Shown piece by piece: positions 28,019-32,473 of a stretch of 32,473 nt of DNA. The translations under genes and the position numbers were made by a program. The DNA comes from an uncultured Corynebacterium sp. (GTDB taxonomy: Bacteria > Actinomycetota > Actinomycetes > Mycobacteriales > Mycobacteriaceae). The stretch is from assembly GCF_946221155.1 (NCBI RefSeq), contig NZ_CAMIAN010000025.1, forward strand, positions 1 to 32,473, in the 5' to 3' direction. How positions within the stretch are numbered: the stretch's first letter is position 1; every line of letters starts with the position of its first letter. The notes beneath the pieces were generated by a model. The model was not told the origin of the DNA, searched no databases, and worked only from the letters and a program-made list of their open reading frames with translations.

Positions 28019-28053
28019 CTCTCCAATTCGAACTTACAAAAGGAAAAATCCAC

Positions 28054-29280
28054 GTGTCTTTGCGACTGTTTAGTAGCGAGTCCGTCACCGAAGGGCACCC
28101 CGACAAGATCTGTGACGCAATCTCCGACAAGATCCTCGACGCACTGATTGCCAAAGACCCCGAGGCACGCGTGGCAGTTGAGACTGTCGTGACCACCGGC
28201 CTGGTGCACGTCGTCGGTGAAATCCGCACTACCACCTACGTAGAGATCCCCGCGCTGGTGCGCAAAACCCTTCTGGAGATCGGCTTCAACAGCTCCGACA
28301 TGGGCTTCGACGGTTCCACCTGTGGTGTCAGTGTGGCGATTGGCGAACAGTCCCAAGAGATCGCCCAGGGAGTTGATACCGCTCTCGAGCACCGCTCGCA
28401 CGACGTGGACGGTGGCGCAGAGCTGGACGAGATCGACCGCCTAGGCGCCGGCGACCAAGGTCTGATGTTTGGCTACGCCACCAACGAAACCCCGGAGTAC
28501 ATGCCGCTACCGATCGCACTGGCACACCGCCTGTCGCGCCGCCTGACCGAGGTGCGCAAGAAGGGCATCGTCCCGCATCTGCGCCCCGACGGTAAGACCC
28601 AGGTGACCTTCGCCTACGACGCGGATGGTGCCCCGGTGCGCCTGGATACCGTCGTGGTCTCCACACAGCACGACGCGGACATCGAGCAGGAATGGCTGCA
28701 CGAGCAGATTCGCACCCACGTGGTACAGCACGTGCTGGATGAGGCGGGCCTCAGCGGCAACTTGGCGGACACAGACTACACGCTGCTGGTGAACCCCTCC
28801 GGCTCTTTCGTGCTGGGCGGCCCTATGGGCGATGCTGGCCTGACCGGCCGCAAGATCATCGTCGACACCTACGGCGGGATGGCCCGTCACGGCGGCGGCG
28901 CATTCTCCGGCAAGGACCCGAGTAAGGTTGACCGCTCCGGCGCCTACGCCATGCGCTGGGTTGCCAAAAACATCGTCGCCGCCGGTCTGGCCGATCGCGC
29001 CGAGGTGCAGGTAGCCTACGCCATTGGTCGTGCGACCCCGGTTGGCCTGTACGTGGAGACTTTCGGCACCGAAAAGGCACCGGTCGAGGCAATCCAGGAG
29101 GCCGTTCGCGAAGTGTTCGACCTGCGCCCAGCCGCTATCCTGCAGGAGCTAGACTTGAAGCGCCCGATTTACGCCCAGACCAGCGCATATGGTCACTTCG
29201 GGCGTACTGACCTGGACCTGCCGTGGGAGCGCACCGACCGCGTGGAGGCGCTACAGAAGGCTGTCAACGCCGCACAGTAG
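28054..29280 (+). CDS. metK: S-adenosylmethionine synthase
   Basis: Makes S-adenosylmethionine from methionine and ATP, usually as a tetramer. Length is 408 aa. The signature EGHPDKICDAISD has His15 and Asp17. GAGDQGLMFGYATNETPEYMPLPI begins near residue 131, and the P-loop-like GGGAFSGKDPSKVDRS near 280. The GTG at 28054 follows AAAGGA (28038-28043) by 10 nt. It appears to have its own promoter with a McbR-type operator, so its expression is probably lowered when sulfur amino acids are plentiful. A tandem repeat separates it from priA. Confidence 0.97.
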   Translation: MSLRLFSSESVTEGHPDKICDAISDKILDALIAKDPEARVAVETVVTTGLVHVVGEIRTTTYVEIPALVRKTLLEIGFNSSDMGFDGSTCGVSVAIGEQSQEIAQGVDTALEHRSHDVDGGAELDEIDRLGAGDQGLMFGYATNETPEYMPLPIALAHRLSRRLTEVRKKGIVPHLRPDGKTQVTFAYDADGAPVRLDTVVVSTQHDADIEQEWLHEQIRTHVVQHVLDEAGLSGNLADTDYTLLVNPSGSFVLGGPMGDAGLTGRKIIVDTYGGMARHGGGAFSGKDPSKVDRSGAYAMRWVAKNIVAAGLADRAEVQVAYAIGRATPVGLYVETFGTEKAPVEAIQEAVREVFDLRPAAILQELDLKRPIYAQTSAYGHFGRTDLDLPWERTDRVEALQKAVNAAQ

Positions 29281-29286
29281 CTTATG

Positions 29287-29322
29287 TAGGTTAAGCAGGC
29301 TAAGTAGGTTAAGTAGGTTTAA
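29287..29322. repeat. Four-copy 9-bp tandem repeat between metK and priA
   Basis: Units are TAGGTTAAG (29287-29295), CAGGCTAAG (29296-29304), TAGGTTAAG (29305-29313) and TAGGTTTAA (29314-29322). The array fills most of the 48-nt gap. Three units begin with TAGGTT, which fits the TANNNT -10 pattern. The last one ends 9 nt before the priA GTG. Copy number may vary between strains. Confidence 0.8.
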
Positions 29323-29328
29323 AGCACC

Positions 29329-31392
29329 GTGGACCAGCCCGTCGCTCGTGTACTGCCGATGCTCGGCGTGCCGCACCTTGACAGGCTTTTCGATTACGCG
29401 GTGCCCGCAGACATGGACGCGCATGCCCAGCCGGGTGTGCGCGTCCGTGTTCGTTTCTCTGGCCGCCTGGTCGATGCGTTCGTCATCGAGCGCCGCCGTC
29501 GGAGCGACCACCCCGGCGAGCTGCGCCAGCTGGAGCGAGTAATCAGTCCCATACAGGTGCTGCCTAAGCCCCTGTGGGAGCTCGTAAACACTCTGTCCGA
29601 ACGCTACGCGGGCGTGCGTTCGGACATTCTGCGTTCCGTCGTGCCCTCCCGCCACGCCTCGGCCGAAAACGCGGGGTTGTTCGCCGATGGTGCTGCCTGG
29701 GAGGACCTCGGGGCCAAGCTCCAGTCTGTCGAGCAGGCCGCCACCGATTCCTATGCCGCCGCAGAGGAGGCCTTGGCCTCTTACACTCACGGCGCGGCCT
29801 ACCTATCCGCGCTCGTCGAGGGCAAGGCTGCGCGTGCTTGTTTGTTGACGCCCCCAGGCCGCGACATCCCCAGCCTCATCGCGGCAATCACTGCCGCCGT
29901 GGCCTGGAATACGCAGGGGAGTGTATTGGTGGTGGCCCCCAATCAACGGTTGGTGGATCGCCTGGTGGCGGGGCTGAAGGAGCATATGAACCCCGCTCAG
30001 GTGATGGAATTGACCGCGCAGGTGGGGCCGAATGCTCGCTATCGCCGCTACCTTTCGGTGCTTGCAGGCCAGGCGCGCGTAGTGGTGGGCACACGCTCCG
30101 CGGCGTTATTGCCCGTAGTCGCGCCGCGCCTGATGGTGTTGGTCGGCGAGGCCGACGACAACTTGGTGGATCCACGCGCCCCATACATTCACGCACGGGA
30201 GGCGCTGGCTCTGCATGCGCAGCGCACCGGGGCGGGGCTTCTGATCGCCGGGGTGCATCGCTCGGCTGAGGTGCAGCAGTGGGTGGATAGCGGGCTGGTG
30301 TATCCGCTGTTGCCAACGCGGGAAGTACTGCACGGCGCGATGCCATGGATCCGCGGCCTAGGGGAGACCGACAGTGCCACGGAGCGGGAGCTTCATGCGC
30401 CCGGGGCGCGGATTCCCTCCATGGGCTTTGAGGCTCTGCGCGAGTGCGTGGATAACGGTGTGCCCGCGTTGGTGCAGGTGCCTAGGCGGGGATACGCGCC
30501 CGCGCTGGCGTGTGCGAAATGCCGCACGCCCGCTCGCTGCCGGCACTGCAACGGCCCCTTGGAGTTGCCTACGAGTGCGGACGCCGCCCCGCCGCGCTGC
30601 CGCTGGTGCGGGCAGACCGCCGGACTCTTCACATGTTCCACGTGCGGTAACCACAGCGTGCGGCTGTCCGTCATCGGCCACGACCGAACGGTGGAGGAGC
30701 TGGGGCGAGCGTTCCCCGGAGTCCCGATCATCGCCAGTGGCGGCAAGCACGTGGTGGATAGCGTAAGGCTGCGCAAGAGCATCGTGGTGGCCACACCCGG
30801 CGCTGAGCCCACCGTGGACGGCGGCCTATATGGCACCGCAATTCTGGTGGATCCGTGGATCCTGTTGGGAAGGCAGGACCTCCGTGCCGCAGAGACTGCG
30901 CTGCGTCACTGGATGGAGGCCGCAGCCCTCGTGGCCCCGCGGTCTGCGGGCGGCAAGGTAATTTTCGCCGGTCCGGCGAACCTGCCCACGGCTCAACAGC
31001 TGATCCGCTGGGATCCCGTCGGTTCTGCGCGCGCGGAGTTGGCGCACCGCGCCGAGGCTGCTTTCCCACCGGCCTATAGCGTCGCCGCAATCGACGGCAC
31101 TGCCGCTTCCATCGAGGCGCTCGAGGCAGCTTGGGACTTGCCGGAAGGCGCAGAGGCTTTAGGGCCGGTGGAAATGCCGCCGGGCGTACGTCTGCCCGCG
31201 GGCATTGACTCCCACGACCCGCAGGCCAGAAAGTCCGCACGCCGTCTGTTGGTACGCGTGCCCGCCGACCAGCGGATCGCCCTTGGCCAGGCTCTGCGCA
31301 GCGCCCAGTCGGTGCGAACCATCCACCGGGGCTCCCGGGCGGCTCAACCCGAGGCCTTGCGGGTTGTCATGGATCCCGTGCGCATCGGTTAG
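29329..31392 (+). CDS. priA: Primosomal protein N' (PriA), helicase motifs degenerate
   Basis: Replication restart protein. Length is 687 aa. Eight cysteines of the zinc-binding region are kept at 395, 398, 404, 407, 424, 427, 436 and 439 (CAKC, CRHC, CRWC, CSTC). The N-terminal DNA-binding domain has VLPMLGVPHLDRLFDYAVP and GVRVRVRFSGRLVDAFVI. The Walker A loop is replaced by TPPGRD (174-179), and the DEEH box by GEADD (273-277), so ATP-driven unwinding is not expected. Loss of these motifs is known for actinobacterial PriA, which is annotated as a probable replication restart protein. The GTG at 29329 has no strong Shine-Dalgarno sequence. def follows after 11 nt. Confidence 0.92.
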   Translation: MDQPVARVLPMLGVPHLDRLFDYAVPADMDAHAQPGVRVRVRFSGRLVDAFVIERRRRSDHPGELRQLERVISPIQVLPKPLWELVNTLSERYAGVRSDILRSVVPSRHASAENAGLFADGAAWEDLGAKLQSVEQAATDSYAAAEEALASYTHGAAYLSALVEGKAARACLLTPPGRDIPSLIAAITAAVAWNTQGSVLVVAPNQRLVDRLVAGLKEHMNPAQVMELTAQVGPNARYRRYLSVLAGQARVVVGTRSAALLPVVAPRLMVLVGEADDNLVDPRAPYIHAREALALHAQRTGAGLLIAGVHRSAEVQQWVDSGLVYPLLPTREVLHGAMPWIRGLGETDSATERELHAPGARIPSMGFEALRECVDNGVPALVQVPRRGYAPALACAKCRTPARCRHCNGPLELPTSADAAPPRCRWCGQTAGLFTCSTCGNHSVRLSVIGHDRTVEELGRAFPGVPIIASGGKHVVDSVRLRKSIVVATPGAEPTVDGGLYGTAILVDPWILLGRQDLRAAETALRHWMEAAALVAPRSAGGKVIFAGPANLPTAQQLIRWDPVGSARAELAHRAEAAFPPAYSVAAIDGTAASIEALEAAWDLPEGAEALGPVEMPPGVRLPAGIDSHDPQARKSARRLLVRVPADQRIALGQALRSAQSVRTIHRGSRAAQPEALRVVMDPVRIG

Positions 31393-31403
31393 GGTTAATA
31401 ACC
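31390..31403 (+). promoter_or_regulatory. -10-like element and palindrome directly before def
   Basis: TAGGGT (31390-31395) ends 8 nt before the def ATG and overlaps the priA stop. The palindrome GGTTA-A-TAACC (31393-31403) touches the ATG. A leaderless def transcript or a regulator site is possible. AGGG could also act as a weak ribosome binding site. Confidence 0.35.
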
Positions 31404-31910
31404 ATGACCGTGCTTAACATGCGCTACTTCGGGGACCCGGTGCTCAAGACCGTGGCGGACCCCGTCAAGCCAGAACAGATTCAGGATGCCGGAACCCGGC
31501 GACTGGTTGAGGACATGCTGGAGACGATGGATCACTACGGGGGAGTGGGCCTGGCTGCCAACCAGGTCGGCATCACACGCCGTATCTTCGTTTTCGACTG
31601 CGACGGCGACCGCGGCCACGTCATCAACCCCACTTGGGAAGCGGTGGGCGATGAGACCCAGACTGGCGGCGAGGGCTGCCTTTCCATCCCCGACGTCCAC
31701 GGAGACGTCACCCGCGCCCAGCGCGTGCGTCTGCGAGGCGTGACTGTTGACGGCGAGCAGGTGGATCGGGAGGTCACGGATCTTATGGCCCGTTGCGTAC
31801 AGCACGAATCCGACCACCTGGACGGCGTGCTGTTCATCCAGCACCTATCAGCTGAACAGCGCCGCGAAGCAATGAAGCAGATTCGCGAATCGGAGTGGTT
31901 TAAGCAGTGA
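31404..31910 (+). CDS. def: Peptide deformylase
   Basis: Metalloenzyme that removes the formyl group from nascent proteins. Length is 168 aa. All three signatures are present: GVGLAANQ (47-54), EGCLSIP with the metal ligand Cys92, and HESDH with His134, Glu135 and His138. The ATG at 31404 follows the priA stop by 11 nt. The stop overlaps the fmt GTG by 4 nt, so the two formyl-cycle genes are translationally coupled. Confidence 0.97.
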   Translation: MTVLNMRYFGDPVLKTVADPVKPEQIQDAGTRRLVEDMLETMDHYGGVGLAANQVGITRRIFVFDCDGDRGHVINPTWEAVGDETQTGGEGCLSIPDVHGDVTRAQRVRLRGVTVDGEQVDREVTDLMARCVQHESDHLDGVLFIQHLSAEQRREAMKQIRESEWFKQ

Positions 31911-32473
31911 AAATCGTCTTTGCGGGAACCCCGGAACCGGCCGCCGTGGCTCTCGAGCACCTCATCGCCGATGAGCGCATCGAGATCGTTGCGGTGGTTA
32001 CCCAGCCCGACGCCAAGCGGGGGCGCGGCCGAAGTCTGCGCCCATCGAAGGTTGCAGAGGTCGCTGAAAAGGCCGCCATCCCGACCTACAAGTGGCCGAG
32101 CCTCAAGGCCGGAACCGAATCTGGTGACGAAGCCCGGAGTGTACTTGGCGACCTCGCCGCTCAGGGGGTAACCGCAGCCGCGGTGGTAGCCTACGGAAAC
32201 CTGATCCCCATGGACATCCTCGACGACTTTGAGCACGGCTGGGTGAACCTGCACTACTCGCTGCTTCCCCGCTGGCGCGGTGCCGCGCCCGTACAGGCCG
32301 CCCTGGCAGCGGGCGATGAGATCACCGGTGCCTCCATCTTCCGCATCGAGGAAGGCCTGGACACCGGCCCCGTCGCCGCTCAACTGACCCAGAAGATCAG
32401 CCTCGAGGACACCGCCGACGACCTGCTGGCCAGCTTGACCTACGCTGGCCGGGAACTGCTGGCCGATACGCTT
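31907..32473 (+). CDS. fmt: Methionyl-tRNA formyltransferase, 5' part (cut by window end)
   Basis: Formylates initiator Met-tRNA using 10-formyltetrahydrofolate. The first 189 codons are present, and the C-terminal tRNA-binding domain lies beyond the window. The N-terminus KIVFAGTPEPAAVAL is typical. The catalytic residues Asn114 and His116 (VNLHYSLLPRWRGAAPVQ) and Asp152 (LDTGP) keep the spacing of E. coli Asn106, His108 and Asp144. The GTG at 31907 overlaps the def stop. The frame runs open to the end. Confidence 0.95.
   Translation, partial: MKIVFAGTPEPAAVALEHLIADERIEIVAVVTQPDAKRGRGRSLRPSKVAEVAEKAAIPTYKWPSLKAGTESGDEARSVLGDLAAQGVTAAAVVAYGNLIPMDILDDFEHGWVNLHYSLLPRWRGAAPVQAALAAGDEITGASIFRIEEGLDTGPVAAQLTQKISLEDTADDLLASLTYAGRELLADTL

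Noticed and set aside
28004..28053. SAM riboswitch before metK
   Set aside because: The leader is too short and lacks SAM riboswitch features; a protein operator explains the site better.

Overview
The window is a gene-dense chromosomal segment of about 60% GC from an actinobacterium, most likely a Corynebacterium. The pointers are GTG starts in many genes, actinobacterial protein variants (an EF-P with a PGKGP tip, a mycobacterial-type IHF, a PriA without helicase motifs, an SVTMPGK-type shikimate dehydrogenase), the gene order, and a McbR-like operator in front of metK. The species cannot be fixed from this sequence alone. I recognise 29 protein genes, all on the + strand, with the last one cut by the window end. 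I see no tRNA or rRNA gene, insertion sequence, prophage, CRISPR array or toxin-antitoxin pair. This is conserved core genome, not an accessory island.

Layout. Positions 130-9117 hold translation, repair and envelope genes: aspS, a kinase-fold protein of unknown role, rarA, alaS, ruvX and mltG. Positions 9184-14171 hold shikimate and chorismate synthesis: aroE, then a small A24 prepilin peptidase, then aroC-aroK-aroB-aroQ. Positions 14201-16561 hold pepQ, efp and nusB. Positions 16631-25052 hold the pyrimidine operon pyrR-pyrB-pyrC-carA-carB-pyrF. Only pyrD and pyrE are missing for UMP synthesis. Positions 25392-32473 hold mihF, gmk, rpoZ, coaBC, metK, priA, def and the 5' part of fmt.

How the genes work together. 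AroE, AroB, AroQ, AroK and AroC are five of the seven shikimate-pathway enzymes. CarAB, PyrB, PyrC and PyrF carry out most of UMP synthesis, and PyrR controls them through an RNA hairpin that covers its own ribosome binding site. Gmk, CoaBC and MetK make GDP, coenzyme A precursors and S-adenosylmethionine. Def and Fmt are the paired deformylase and formyltransferase of translation initiation. Several genes are translationally coupled by 4-nt overlaps (aroC/aroK, carB/pyrF, def/fmt).

The most informative non-coding signals are the PyrR-binding hairpin before pyrR, the McbR-type operator over the metK promoter, a long inverted repeat and terminator after aroE, a four-copy 9-bp tandem repeat before priA, and the 339-nt leader of mihF. 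I found no convincing new biological system. The findings below are mainly regulatory details and a few protein oddities.
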